Shown: piece after piece, positions 30,215-42,400 of the stretch
Layout of the letters: the number at the start of each line of letters is the position of its first letter
Position numbering within the stretch: the stretch's first letter is position 1
From: Litomosoides sigmodontis
Taxonomy: Eukaryota > Nematoda > Chromadorea > Rhabditida > Onchocercidae
Direction of reading: 5' to 3'
Assembly (NCBI GenBank): GCA_963070105.1
Contig: OY718803.1
Location: 9,467,823 to 9,531,822, forward strand
Length of the DNA: 64,000 nucleotides
Position numbers and translations under genes: made by a program
Notes under the pieces: generated by a model
The model's input: the letters and a program-made list of their open reading frames with translations, nothing else
Database searches by the model: none
Told to the model about the DNA's origin: nothing

Positions 30215-31610
30215 TCACTTTATATAAAATCGTGATTTTAATTGATCTAGTATTTATATGATATGAAATCAGTTTTGCAATAAAAAACTTGTAAACTTTG
30301 TTAGGAACATCAAATTCAAATTTGTGGTAAAAAGTAATAAAATAAAATCTATGAAATGATAAAATAATAGAAGAAAAACAAAACAGAAGTGACTGATAGA
30401 AATGAAAAAAAGACAAAAATGACAACAAAGAAATTACTAAAGTAATGAAAAGAGAGCTGCAAAATTCCACACCCCAATCACCGCAGTAATTAAGAACGGT
30501 ACAGTAATTAAGAACGGTAATGAAGTACAACTGCATAATAGCAGAACAAAACTATACGCAAGATAAAAGTTAGGCAAATGACAAAGAGCACCGGACGACC
30601 GTCATCACCAACCACACGGCTTCCACTGCCAACAATTCATATCGATAAATTTATTCAAACCAAATGGATTCGTTGTGTGACCGACTCAATGCAACTTTGA
30701 TTTTTGCTATGATTTTGGTTGGGTTAAGTTTCTCGTTTATATTTTAATTTCAAAACTTTTAAGTTGGTTGTTATTTTATTTTACATTTACTTATTTTCAG
30801 CTTAATTTGTTGAATTTTTATGGGTTTCACAACATTGCGAGTGTAATTTTCAATAATTTTTGCATACACTCGTAGTGTTATTGAATGCCGAAAACGAATG
30901 AAAGAGATCGATTGTAAAATTTTTCACTAAATAATGCATAACAGTGTCTTTTTTTTTCAAGAAAAATAATATCTTACTAGCAGTTATCAATTTAAATGTT
31001 TGGCATGCAGTAAATTTTTACATGCTCTTTATTACTGCAATATGCAATGGATGTGAATTATTGGTGCATCGTTATTCGATACTACTTTGAGGTATAACTT
31101 TAAATAGTACTAGGATGTATCATTTTGCTCAGCTGTTTGAATTGACATGAACGTTTTTAGATTGGCTTAGGTTATCGCCTTCCTCAGTGTCACATTTCTT
31201 AAAATTCTATTTAGAGTATCTGAAATACAGTTTTTTTTTGTATGAGTTTTAACCGTTTCTAGGTTATTTTCATGGTATTTCTTACTATACGTATATATTT
31301 ATGTGAATTTACTTCTTTATATTACAACTACTCCTATTTTGCATTTATTTACGTCTAATTCTTCTGTGTACATTATGCAGAGATTCCTTGGTTTTATTGT
31401 ACGCCTCTACCTTTCCTATTCTTTGGTCTGTTTTCACATATCTAATTTGCTCTTTTATTATTAGTCTTTTAATTTAAAAAAAAAACGATTTAAAATTTCA
31501 CCTTTTTGCCTTTCTATTTTTTAGTTATGATTGAAACGACTTCAAAATCTACAATATACGAATAGAGATGGGGAAATATGAGTGCCAGAAGAAGTAAATT
31601 GTAGCTTCAA
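30215..31610. other. Divergent intergenic region
   Basis: It lies between the divergently transcribed MATH-BTB and GFOD-like genes and presumably holds both promoters. It is AT-rich. A short near-duplicate, TAATTAAGAACGGTA, occurs twice at about 30485-30520. No gene is supported. Confidence 0.45.
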
Positions 31611-34231
31611 ATGGACAATTTGACACATGTCATGAAGTCTTCCTCAGCAATGGATGATCAGACAAAGTTGCTGGTTGGCTTAGTTTGCAGCGATCCGGAA
31701 TTAGTGGAATATTACGTGCAGTTAATCACTGAAATTAAACGATTCACTTTAAAAGGTATTTTTTTTAACACCATTTGAGTTCGGATTTCAACGAGCTTTT
31801 CTAATTTCAATTTGGTGGTTGATTATTTTTGTAAAATGATCTTATACGCGATTGCTATGCCGATTGTATTTTGCTTTATTTTTTGATAATGCATCCTTTC
31901 TGTTTGTTTGCGACGAGGTAGTAATATGTCTAAAAGCAATTATACCTTTTTTGACTTTGCAATGGGGGGGAGGGACTCGTAGGATAAGTAACGCATTCAA
32001 AATGGAAATTGTGAACAAACGTCCAGTGGTTGTTCTCTCAAGAGATGAAATTACTGGAAATTGGAACTATTCGATGTTAATTTTCAGTTGTATTATTAAT
32101 AGTTACCAAAGAGCGTAGCATTAGCATATCGCAGTTATGGTAAACTTCTAAAAGGTGAAAAAATACAGTGTTATAACGGTCAGAATCTAATTAATAATCA
32201 GAAAAAAATCACCGCAATGATTGTAAAGTTCGAAAGGTAACTCTGAAACTTTTCTTTAAAACAGAAATTTTCCTTTTCTAAAACATTAAAAACGCGCGGT
32301 CACTTTTTACTGCCATTAATTACTATTTTCTGTCATCGCTGCAGTTATAATTAATAGGATGAACTAAATTATTGTCATCTATCATATGTCGTTGACAACA
32401 ATTGCAACGCTTCGAAAATTGCAAACTTTTTTGCTCTGCAGCATTGTTCTTGGGATTAAGGATTTTCAATTGCTCAAGAGATAAAATTAATTGCATAAGT
32501 AACGGGAGGAGCAAAAAAACCAATTTTTCTGTTATCCTTAGTGTATTTGATAAAAATTAATTTTCGTCTAAATTTATCCTAACGCAAAAGTAAATTTTGT
32601 TTTGTTTTCCTATTCTTTTCAGTAATCTTATTTGCTTTTTTGCTTATGCTTTCGAGGTTCTTATTTTTTTTTTTACCGAGCGTCATTAGCATTCTCAGTA
32701 TTTAATTACCTTGCTGTTTAGTTAGAGAGTGTAACATTATTCAGTTCTACCAGTCTTTTCGTTCTTAATACACTACTTTTTACATTGCTGCTTTAAAAAA
32801 ATGGGTGTTGATTATAGCAATATCTTCATCCTTACCTTGCAGAAGATTTATAGTACTATGAAATGATTTCAAAAATTTATTGGATAATGGATCGAACAAC
32901 AGTGTTTTTAGCAATAAGCAAAAAAGTATTATGGCAATGGCAGTATCAGCAGATTAAAAAGATTCACTGTGATAATCATTCTGCAAAAATCACAGTGACA
33001 TTTAAAATAAGCCAGTGTTGAATTTCTGACTAGCGAAGAAACTTGCATGCGTTTGTTTTTCTCTTCTTTTACCATCATATAACGAAATCAGACGATTCAG
33101 AATTTGGCTTTGGTACCTCCATGTATCTCATTTACCAGGAATCCTTTTTTTTCCAGCGATTTGGTGTCCTGACACGGAACGAAGTATTGATATTGCAGCC
33201 GATAACGATGTACCTTCGGTGTCTCATACAGCATTTCAATTAATTTCAAGAAATGATATAAATACAGTTGTTATTACTGGGCATGCTGCTCATAATGCCT
33301 TATTTTGCATGCAAGCACAAGGTTTTATTTTGCAGTAATTTATTAATACATTATGAAATTTTCCCACGAATTAATTTTCATTGCTAAATTTTTGTATGAG
33401 TTCCGAGCATTTTTCGCTTACTCTCGTTGCACCTACTTGCATTACCTTCAAGCGAATATTTTCTATTTGATTTAACTTGTTTTCTGGAAATCTTATGAAG
33501 ACGTCATGTGGGATTTTTCATTCTTTTAAGAGCTGTGTGAAGTAATCTATGTTTTAGCTTTAAAGAAGAAAGTAATATGCATCGGTGCAGCTGCACTTTC
33601 CGAGCAGACGGCTCAATTGCTTGAGGAATTTTCCGAGAGGCATCGCACATTTCTGCAAATTATCTATCCATTGAAGTATTCAACGCCTGTGGCACTAATT
33701 AAGGAAAATATTGCAAAAATAGGTTCAATTCAAAATATAAGTGTAGAAGCAACATTCGAACAACCTCAAGATGCTAAACATCGTCTATACAATGAATGCA
33801 ACACTGTTCTTCATCAAGTGAGTCATGAGCTTCTCGATACATTGAGTTTAATTTGTGGTTGCAATCCGATACCCATTGCAACCACATGTCATCGACGAAG
33901 TAGCTTGGTGGAACATTTCCGGCTACAAGAATTGCAACATGTAAATATGCAAATTGCTTTTGGTAATGCAATTGCAACCATTCGAATTGCTGTAAGTACA
34001 GCTAAAACATTGATCTTGCGGATTAGTGGTGAATTGGGGTTCTTCCTATTAGACACTCGTATGCTCATACTGGAAGGACGCGAAGGCCAAGGAGTGCTGT
34101 GGCGAGGTGATGGTACCATGGAGAGTATTATTTATGCCGGCATTGTGAAAGCTTTGGAAAATTGTAATTGCGATAAGATATCAGGTGAACAAAGTTTGGT
34201 ACAGTGTGTTTCTAAGTGCCGTTTTGTGTAA
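31611..34231 (+). CDS. Gfo/Idh/MocA-family (GFOD-like) protein with degenerate cofactor motif
   Basis: Exons 31611-31755, 33157-33321 and 33558-34231 give 327 residues to a stop at 34229. The fold pattern matches glucose-fructose oxidoreductase-domain proteins: strand-helix start LLVGLVCSDPELVEYYVQLI, then FTLKAIWCPDTERSIDIAAD, an Ala/His-rich strand VVITGHAAHNALFC and KKKVICIGAAALSEQT where family members have an EKP-type motif. The C-terminal domain includes LHQVSHELLDTLSLICG (family LHxxGTYxxDLL) and LILRISGELGFFLLDTRMLI. The Rossmann GxGxxA loop is replaced by VCSDPEL and the EKP lysine by GAA, so cofactor binding is doubtful. The 3' end is uncertain: a good donor at 34228 (GTAAGT) or a weak one at 34221 could join an exon starting at 34330, whose frame reads YSILDIVRHCVTKCFPSDE, like the GFOD C-terminal helix. 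The family assignment is by motif layout and moderate in strength. Confidence 0.75.
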
Positions 34232-34589
34232 GTCTGTTAAGTCTTCAAAAAGTCATCTTTAAAATAGTGCCCTTTCACATTGTTATTACTCATAGGCCAT
34301 TTTATTTCCAAGCTAAGTTTTGTTCCTAGATTATTCTATTCTGGATATCGTACGACATTGTGTAACAAAGTGCTTTCCGAGTGACGAACAAATACTGCGT
34401 AGTCTTGTTGGTACATTCTGGATTCTTCTTGTTAATGATACGAGGAAGTTATTCCTTGTTAATAATGCGGACTATAACAATGTAATAATGTGGTTTCTCA
34501 GTTTGTCAGATAATATGTGTAATATATATGCATTGTACATATGTATATATATAATATATTTTATATATTTCGGTTTTTTTACAAAAAGT
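34232..34589. other. Possible 3' exon of the GFOD-like gene and convergent gap
   Basis: An acceptor TTTTGTTCCTAG ends at 34329. The frame beyond it could supply a C-terminus for the upstream gene (see that entry). A (TA)-rich stretch follows at about 34525-34565. The minus-strand neighbour ends at 34590. Confidence 0.4.
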
Positions 34590-35888
34590 TTAAGAGGGAG
34601 GCTCCGGTGGAGCCTCCTTTTTGTTCATTGGGTCATAAATCCAAAATTCCGGAAGAAATTCTTTTTTTCGATATTTCATTGCGTCGATTATCAGGCTAAT
34701 TGCCATAACACGGTTGTTATTTAGGAAATTGTATAAATCTTGATTTAATCCACTTGATTTTACCCTTGTTACAGCTAGACTAACTGCTCTCTCTAATATT
34801 TGTTGAGCACTTTTTTGACGTTCAGTAGGGATTTTTCCGGCGAAGTACATACGGATTAGATCATTTTCTGTTTCTGATGCTGCAGCATTTTTAAAGAGTT
34901 GCTTCTTCATTATAATTCCCAGAACTTGACACGCCGGCGTAGAAAGGATTATCGGTTCGGTATCAAACATCATATCAGCCTCGGTTATAGTCGAGGGACT
35001 GTCACTTTTCGAACCATCCTTGCTGCTAATAGTGTTCATGCTTGCAACTTCTGCTGTGAACGAAGAAGCAGGTTCCTGACTTGAACTCATAAGCGGTGCG
35101 ATGAATTCTTCCGAATTTTTAATAGTAGGATAGACAGGTATGGATTCCTGCTGCATTTGATTTGTAAGTGTAGGTTCTTGCGAAATTTGAGGTTGTACCA
35201 CTGATGATTCTTGACATGTTTTGGACCCAACTGAAGCATCTGAAGTGCCACTGGTACCAGATGTTGATGTTGTTTCTTTTTTTTTCATGTCATTTCTGAA
35301 AAGTAGATTTTCTAAATCGATGTTTCTAACTAGCACTAATATAAGCATCAGAGTGTGACGTTCGCAATATATGTTTTTTTAAAAATTTGAAGATTCTTCT
35401 TTTATTAGCTCTCCTCATTCCGGATAGATTTAGCTCCCAAAAAAGGATTTAGGATGCCAGGAACAAAACTACAAAGCATTGTCTTACGCATCGAATGTTG
35501 TTGATTCAAATTCAGATTCCTCCTCTCTAGCTTCGGTAAGAGTTTGTTCTTCTGCATCGATTTCTGCTTCGGCTTCCTCTTTTTCCATTGTTTTTAATTC
35601 CTTTTCAGTTGTTTTCTGTTCCTTTTCACTCTCGATCTTACGTTCCTTCTCAGTTTCGGTCTTCCGTTCCTTCTCGGTTTCAGTCTTCTGTTCCTTCTCA
35701 ATTTCACTCTTCTGTTCCCTCTCAGTTTCAGTCTTCTGTTCCTTCTCAATTTCACTCTTCTGTTCCCTCTCAGTTTCAGTCTTCTGTTCCTTCTCAATTT
35801 CACTCCTCTGTTCTTTCACAGTTTCACTTGACAGTTTCAGTTTCCTTTTTTTCTCTCGTCGTCTTTTTTTCTTTGGTCGATATTTCTT
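34590..35888 (-). CDS. Low-complexity, charged protein with tandem Glu/Lys repeats; 5' end unresolved
   Basis: I do not recognise this protein. Two exons are clear: 35488-35888 and 34590-35295, joined by a GTAAGA donor in phase 2, giving at least 368 residues. The visible start is a strong nuclear-localisation-like stretch (KKYRPKKKRRREKKRKLKL). About 12 imperfect 8-residue units follow, of the type EKEQKTET/EREQKSEI, probably forming a charged helix or coiled coil. Then comes an acidic segment, a Ser/Thr/Gln-rich linker (TSTSGTSGTSDASVG), and a more ordered C-terminal ~110 residues (ILSTPACQVLGIIMKKQLF ... RMYFAGKIPTERQKSAQQIL ... ISLIIDAMKYRKKEFLPEF). No ATG precedes the basic stretch, so a 5' exon is missing from the model. 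It may join the gene at 36165-37122 through a weak GTGCAA donor. A nuclear role is inferred from the basic stretch only. Confidence 0.7.
35600..35835 (-). repeat. Coding minisatellite, 24 bp units paired as 48 bp
   Basis: Tandem 24 bp units of the type CTTCTGTTCCTTCTCAGTTT (plus strand) encode the Glu/Lys repeats of the host gene. Adjacent 48 bp pairs at about 35700-35800 are nearly identical, which points to recent unequal exchange. Confidence 0.9.
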
Positions 35889-36164
35889 CTAAATTAGTCT
35901 ATCAATAATTTTGTCGCACATTATTCCATATTGTTATTATTTATTCTCTATTATCATTGTTATTACTGTTTCATACTATTCCATATTCTCACTAATATTC
36001 TCTCGATATTAGTTGTTCATGATAGCGATTGTTTATTATTACTGTTAATTATCATTAATATGAATTATTGCTATCGTTATTGTGTTGTTGCTAAAGAAAA
36101 GGAAAAGACTGGATAATTGGTTTCGCATGTTCTTGATAAATGATTGAAATTTGTGACACAAAAA

Positions 36165-37122
36165 TCAGAATTGCACTTTTTGTTTGCTTCCGTCGACGGT
36201 GGTAGGGATCGGTTTTACACCCTCCTTCCATTTTAGCATGCTTTGTTTTTTTTTCTTACTTTTTGCTGGCCGCTGCTGTACAGCTACCTGAAATTAAGAA
36301 CTTTCTGAAATAGTATTACATTGAAAATTTTCACACAAAATTTCTGGAACAGATTACATATTAGGTAGTAGTAAAAATTTGCACAGTGTCACAAGATATT
36401 TTAACGCATTAGTAATAAGTGAAACTCAAGTTTATTCTTTTTTGAATTTCATTTATTTTTTTGGATATTCATTAACCAGAATAAAGTAGTAATTTTCCTC
36501 AAACATCGCTGTATATTTTATGCTTTGAATATATTTGAAACTTTCTCATTGAAAAAAATTTGAATTTGAATTAATAGAATAAAGCAGAAAGAAGTCAGTG
36601 CAATCACTGAACTTTGACAAATCACTGAGCGAGCAATGTGATGATAGCATGTTAACAGCAAATCATTTATTAATTAATATAATCTGAGACCTTTTCAAAT
36701 TCCGTATTTTCCTCTTTAACACCACTGCCTTCCTTTTTGTAGCGTGAAAATTTCAGTCGTAATTTACGAAAATTTGATGGTAGACCAGTACTTCTCATCT
36801 TTTCTCTTCCTGCTTTCAAATCCAATCCACTTCCACTTGCAGTTGCCGGTGCCGGTGAATTTGCAGGTGTGCTTGCAAATGAACTTGTACTATTACCGCT
36901 ACCACGGCTACTGCCACCACCACCACCACCACTGCTGCTACTACTACTACTACTACTATTCTGCATCGATGGTGATGATGGCTGTTGATGTTGTTCATAC
37001 TGTTGTTGTTGTTGTTGTTGTTGTTGTTGATGATGATGATGATGGTGGTGATGATGGTGATGATCGGGTAATATTGCGTCGGGAAGTAGTTTTTTCCACT
37101 GATTTTTTAAACGACCAGCCAT
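36165..37122 (-). CDS. His/Gln/Ser/Gly homopolymer-containing basic protein, function unknown
   Basis: I do not recognise this protein. Proposed exons are 36691-37122 and 36165-36287, giving 184 residues. The start is MAGRLKNQWKKLLPDAILPD. It is followed by 11 His, 10 Gln, a QHQQPSSPS linker, 9 Ser, 6 Gly and a Ser/Ala/Pro-rich stretch. A basic block comes next (LPSNFRKLRLKFSRYKKEGS), and exon 2 is lysine-rich (AKSKKKKQSMLKWKEGVKPI) and ends QKVQF. The donor used (GTCTCA at 36690) is weak. If it is not used, the first exon simply reads on to a stop at 36670. The C-terminal exon may instead continue into the gene at 34590-35888. Homopolymers of this kind are typical of intrinsically disordered regulatory proteins, but no domain supports a function. 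Confidence 0.6.
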
Positions 37123-38140
37123 CGATAGGGAAAACGAATGTATATGGAAGCAACAAATGTTAAACTTTAAATTAAATTAACAAACTCCCTCACAAACTTT
37201 GTGTAGCAACACAAATGAACAAAAATTTCATACGTTTGTTTAAAGTATATATATATGTATATATACATATGTATGCGAAACATTATGCAAAAAAAGAGTA
37301 AGAAAAATATGAAAATGCAAATGAAAATTTTACTATCAAAATTCTCGAATTTGGGAATTGAAATGATTAGCAAATTGAATTGTCCAGTGCTTTTTATTTC
37401 TTTTTCAATTTATGTTTTGGCGATAGCATATTTGAATAACCATTGTATTACGATCATCATTTATACGATAATTCCAGTTGTTCCTTTATTTCTCTTTTTT
37501 TTTGCTCCAGTTTTGAAACTTCTTAACTTTTGCATTTGTTGTTTAAATCAAATTTTTAAAAAATAGAAGGATTAGGGAGAAAAGGAAGACGAGGCATTTA
37601 AATAAGTGAATTCTCAAAATTTTCATTTTTCATTTAAAATTTAGCGATGGGCAAAAATGAAAATGAATAATTTCATAAGAAGATAGAAATTTTCACATAA
37701 TTTTTGATCGTTCCTTTATGTGAAAGTAATTTTCGGATTGAAATGAAGTAGAAGTTGCGCTTATGGCATTTCTCAGAGTTTTGTAATACGAAAATGAAAT
37801 TGAGAGGTAAATGGTTGCACATACAACAAGGTAATTGGGTGCAAAACTGCAGGGGAAAGGAGAAGTGTTTCGATTAACTACCTGACCGAAACGGTGGGTA
37901 AAAACTGAAATTAGTGGTAGTCAAGGTTATTCACTCACAAAAAACCATGCAAGACGATTTCAGAGGTGAAAAAAATGGAGGCCATTGAATAATGATTTTT
38001 ATGTAAACTTATGATTTTTAGACAAATGCATTTAATTAATTAAAATTTCCTCTCTTTCATCTCTGTCGTTGCATTAAATTTCTTCAGTTGTAGTACCACA
38101 TTATTGTACTACTGAAATTGGGTATAAATACTGTTGTCAT

Positions 38141-38261
38141 AAAATATTACTAACCGATCGATAATTTATATTTATTTAATTAAAAGCAATAAATTATATC
38201 AATATTACTCTAAAAATACAAGAAAAATAAATTAAAAAAGCGAATTATTGGCACACCACCG
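38141..38261. repeat. 121 bp direct repeat, copy 1
   Basis: This block begins AAAATATTACTAACCGATCG and ends GGCACACCACCG. It recurs 394 bp downstream with about two mismatches. I see no terminal inverted repeat or target-site duplication. Confidence 0.95.
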
Positions 38262-38534
38262 CTAGAGAATTTAACTTGTACTAGAACTGACTTCTTCGTG
38301 GAATTGTCACATCACGTGGAAAGCACGTCATATATTTTACCACTTATTAAACGCTAAAATACCACTCTATCGTACTGGAATTTCATCGTTTTTTTTCAAT
38401 CCTGTATCTTTTCACTTATATTTTGCTCTCGTAAACAATGCTTTCGAGAAATTAAATCAAAATTTCAAGTTAACAAATTTTACAGTATCATTTTGTTGGT
38501 TAGGAGAAAAAACAAACATTTTTCCCGAATGATT

Positions 38535-38655
38535 AAAATATTACTAACCGATCGATAATTTATATTTATTTAATTAAAAGCAATAAATTATATTAATATT
38601 GCTCTAAAAATACAAGAAAAATAAATTAAAAAAGCGAATTATTGGCACACCACCG
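38535..38655. repeat. 121 bp direct repeat, copy 2
   Basis: The second copy differs from copy 1 by about two substitutions in the middle (ATCAATATTACTC versus ATTAATATTGCTC). The DNA between the copies is unrelated. Confidence 0.95.
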
Positions 38656-39301
38656 TGACTAAAATACCACGAAGAAAAAAAAAGAGAACAAAAAAAAACG
38701 AATTAAAATCAAAATTTAATTCGTAAAAATTGGATAGCGTCTTCTGTTGAAGAATTTCATCACAACAACCGAATTCTGCTAATGTTCCATTCTCTCCGAT
38801 GTAATTATTAAATGTCAAATTACAAAGTGAATTAATTATCTCTGGCAGACTTGAGTGTCAAGCCTGAAAGTTGCTGATAGCTAATTCTGTTCAGAGTGAG
38901 TGCAGTCGTTGATGACACAAACATTTCTGATATTACTTGATGGTTATTTACGCTCGCGAATTGACAACCTGCGGATGAAACGCTTGACCTTGAAGGAGTC
39001 ACGCAGCGCTCCTTCTTTGGTAACCCTTTCCTCCGTGAATCCGCCCTCCTTCCTCCCTTTTCACTCATTTCCTTTGTCAGAGCTCTATCTTATCTAACCA
39101 GATCAATTATTTCCGTCATTTCCATTTCCCATTCCTAACTCATCCACCCACCCACCCACTCATCATTTCACCTCAAAACCACATTTTCCTCAATTCACAT
39201 CACCCTCTATCCTGATCTTTTTTTCCCACCTCATTCACACTCTCTCCGCTTCTCTCCTTACTTCCGGGATTTGTTGCCTTAATTGTCGCAGTCGTTCGTC
39301 C

Positions 39302-39308
39302 TATAAAA
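39302..39308 (+). promoter_or_regulatory. Probable TATA box of the ZP gene
   Basis: TATAAAA lies 98 bp before the ZP gene ATG, in an otherwise pyrimidine-rich flank. Position and sequence fit a core promoter, but no transcription start is known. Confidence 0.55.
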
Positions 39309-39405
39309 CACTACAAGCAACGCTGCTTGACTCGTAATCGACCGCCAGAACTGTCACTTCCGAGTTATCAGGTTGACTTTCCAGTACACGCAAATTTTCG
39401 AGGTC

Positions 39406-42400
39406 ATGCGCTTCTATTTAACTATTATCATCATAGTACCACTGAAATGCCTTGCTGTTGTCTACGTTGAAAATTCCATCTTAGGTAATTGTTTCCGCTT
39501 CCTTTTTCCCTAAATTTTATTTAAAAATTTTACATTCACTAGTTTTTTTTTTTTACTTTTTCCGGCGATAGGTTTGCTGCTATTCGCTTAATTGCTGGAT
39601 GGTATTTAATGTGATGAGATTTTGTCGAAAATTTTACGAGTTTAAGCTTTTTTTGAAAAAAAAAAAGAAGCCTAAAGCATTATTTCTTAAAAGCGCTCTT
39701 CTTGCTTCGCCTCTTTTATTGAACAAATTTTTTGAAAATTTATAGAGTAATTTTAAAGCTTTGAAAAATTTTGAGTGAATACGTCTTGTGCACTAATATG
39801 TGCTGACTGCAAGGTAATGAAAAATTATGAATTTAAATTATTGTTTCTGTCTTGAACAATATTTGCAAAGAATTAATTTATTTGTTATTAACCAATTGTT
39901 GACACAAACAACTAAAATAAATTTTATAAATTCACTAATATCTCGCTTTATTAGCATTTATTTTCAAATTGGTCAGCTGAATGTAATTTAATTTTTAAGA
40001 GGAAAAAAATTAAATTCAAATTATTCCAATAAAAATCCATTTTTTTCACAGTAAAGCTCTTAGAGCAAAGAAAAAAAAGCATTTCGAAATAGGACATTGT
40101 CAACGTCATAACTTCAAATTAATAGTGGAACATATCCGATTTGTTCGCCTATTATTCAATCCCTTCAATTATTTGCAGGAAAAAATTTTTTCAAATTTAA
40201 AAAATTCGTCATAATGCGTGGTTTTTTTTAATTTTAGTAAAAGTCAAAATTCAGACTGATTTGGATAAAATGGTAGATGAAGCAGCCGTAGAGAAAAACG
40301 TTGCATATTTCATTTTTCAATAAATTAATTACTTTTACCTTTATGTCTGAAAGGTTTGCAGTAAGTGAAATTTAGTTAAAATTTAAAAGGTGAAAAGAAG
40401 AGGAAAGTCACAAAAAGTGAAATCACCGGCAGTTACTGCAATAAGCAGCACGGTGTACATTAAGGCGAATTTGATTTTCAGTAGAAGTTGTGGGAGAAAA
40501 AAAAAAAGCAGAATTATATTTCCGGTAAAGTTGTGAGATTTTTCTTTTCAAAAATTTTATAAATTTCATTTTTACAAAAGTAAAGAGAAAGCCAAATGTT
40601 CCATTTGTCAATTATTAATGCAAAGGTGAAATAATTAATGATTATGTAATTGAATAACAAATAGTGACAGCTCTGTGCAGGCTAATCTCTCTGCCATCGA
40701 AAGTTGAACAGAGCTGCAATTGTTCAATAAATTTAAAAAATGCATTAGATGAACAAATAAAATTTAGACATCGGTTACATTAAAAGAAACAAAAAGACAG
40801 CAACAGTAAGAAAGATGAAGGAAATATTTTTGCAAATTATTAATGAAAAAATAATCAATTCATTTATGCATATTTCATTTCTAATTTTTATTGATTTCTA
40901 ATAATTGTGAGAATTTTCCTTTTGCAATTAAATTACTGAATGCTATAAATGGAAGAGAGCGGACAGTTGATGGGCAATGAAAAGTTGTTGTTGTGAAGAA
41001 TTTATTTCCATTAATGACCGATCTATGCATACCGTCATTGAACGGTTATTATTATTATTATTAAATTATTATTATTAATATTAAATTTTTATTGTTGTTG
41101 TTGTTGTTGTTGTTGTTGTTATTGAATTGCGAGGTTGTAAAAATTGATGGAATAAGAAGAACTTTATGGTTAAGTGCTATATTTTAATCGTTACAAATTT
41201 GTTACATTCAATATGAGTGAATTTCAAATTTATTATTGGATGATTGCAATTGGGTGAAATGATCATTGAATGATAGAAAGGGAGAGGAAGGGGAGGAAGA
41301 AAGAGAGAGAGATAGAGAGGGAATAAAACTTGTCAAATTTCAAATTGTTACTTATTGAAGGAAGAAACAAGAAGGCAGGGTAATTGATCAATCATAAGTT
41401 TAAAGTTTAATTTAGAATTAAGTACTTTTTCAAGTTTTATTTTAATGTAGTGATGAAAAGGTCTGAAAAATATTGGTAAGATGATATCCTGTTTTACTAC
41501 TTTGCTTTGAGTTACATTTAAAATATTGAAAATATTAGTTTTGCTATAATACTTTAAATGTTAAATTCATTTGCAAAATGACACACAAAGAAATCATCAT
41601 CTAATCAGTCCTGCAATTCTATCCAATTTTTAAATTTAATTAAATTCAACTATGGAATTGTTTCACTTTCTTGCTGCGCCTTCCTTTAGGTGTGCCAAAA
41701 GTGTCGTGCGAGGAAAGTGACTTATCGTTGGACGTGATAACAGCAAAACCCTTTCGCGGAAATATATTCGTAAAAGGTCGAGCTAAGGATTCCACATGCA
41801 AGCAGTCCTACGAGTACAACAGCTCCAACTCCTACAAAATTTCACTCGGTAGATGTGGCATGCAACGTTTGCGCTCAGTTAGTTTCCGCACAGTGGCAAA
41901 CTTTTTCCTCGCCTTTTCTCACATATTTGATATTTTAAGATGTAAATTATTGATTGGCACTGAATGAATTAGTGGAAAATTAAATTATTTATTTTAGACA
42001 ACAAACGTCCAGCAATTTTCGCATGAAACTTTTATCCGAAATTTTTAAATCAATTAAATTTGCTTCAAGAAAATCATATGCAATTGTTAGTTAAATAAAT
42101 TTAAATGGTACTGTTACTGTATTCTACATACAACTCACACCATTGTGCCAAATCGAGATTGAAAATTCTGTTGCTAATTAATTAACGAATCCGTGTTTGC
42201 TAATGATTAGCAAATTCGGAAAAAAAGTTTTAGTTAAGAATTTATAGCAAGAAACGATTCTAATTGCGTGGAATGTTTCAGATTAATCCACGTGGGGTTA
42301 ATTTCGTCATAACGGTAATTGTATCATTTCATCCGGCTGGTTTCATCACCAAAAATGATCGAGCATTTCATGTTAAGTGTTTTTACTTGGAACCAGACAC

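Larger units (their letters stand above)
37123..39405. other. Intergenic, 2.3 kb, with a 121 bp direct repeat
   Basis: No gene supported. It holds the 5' flank of the minus-strand gene ending at 37122, a TATA-like run near 37245-37270, a 121 bp direct repeat (annotated separately) and the pyrimidine-rich 5' flank of the ZP gene (39050-39300). Open frames at 37255-37566 and 38832-39097 are unsupported. Confidence 0.5.

Noticed and set aside
33774..34119. Minus-strand frames of 67 and 76 residues
   Set aside because: They are antisense to the long third exon of the GFOD-like gene, whose plus-strand frame carries the family landmarks.
35479..35908. Plus-strand Ser/Phe-rich frames of 106-137 residues
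   Set aside because: They are antisense to the Glu/Lys minisatellite exon, which has matching splice sites and an NLS-like start on the minus strand.
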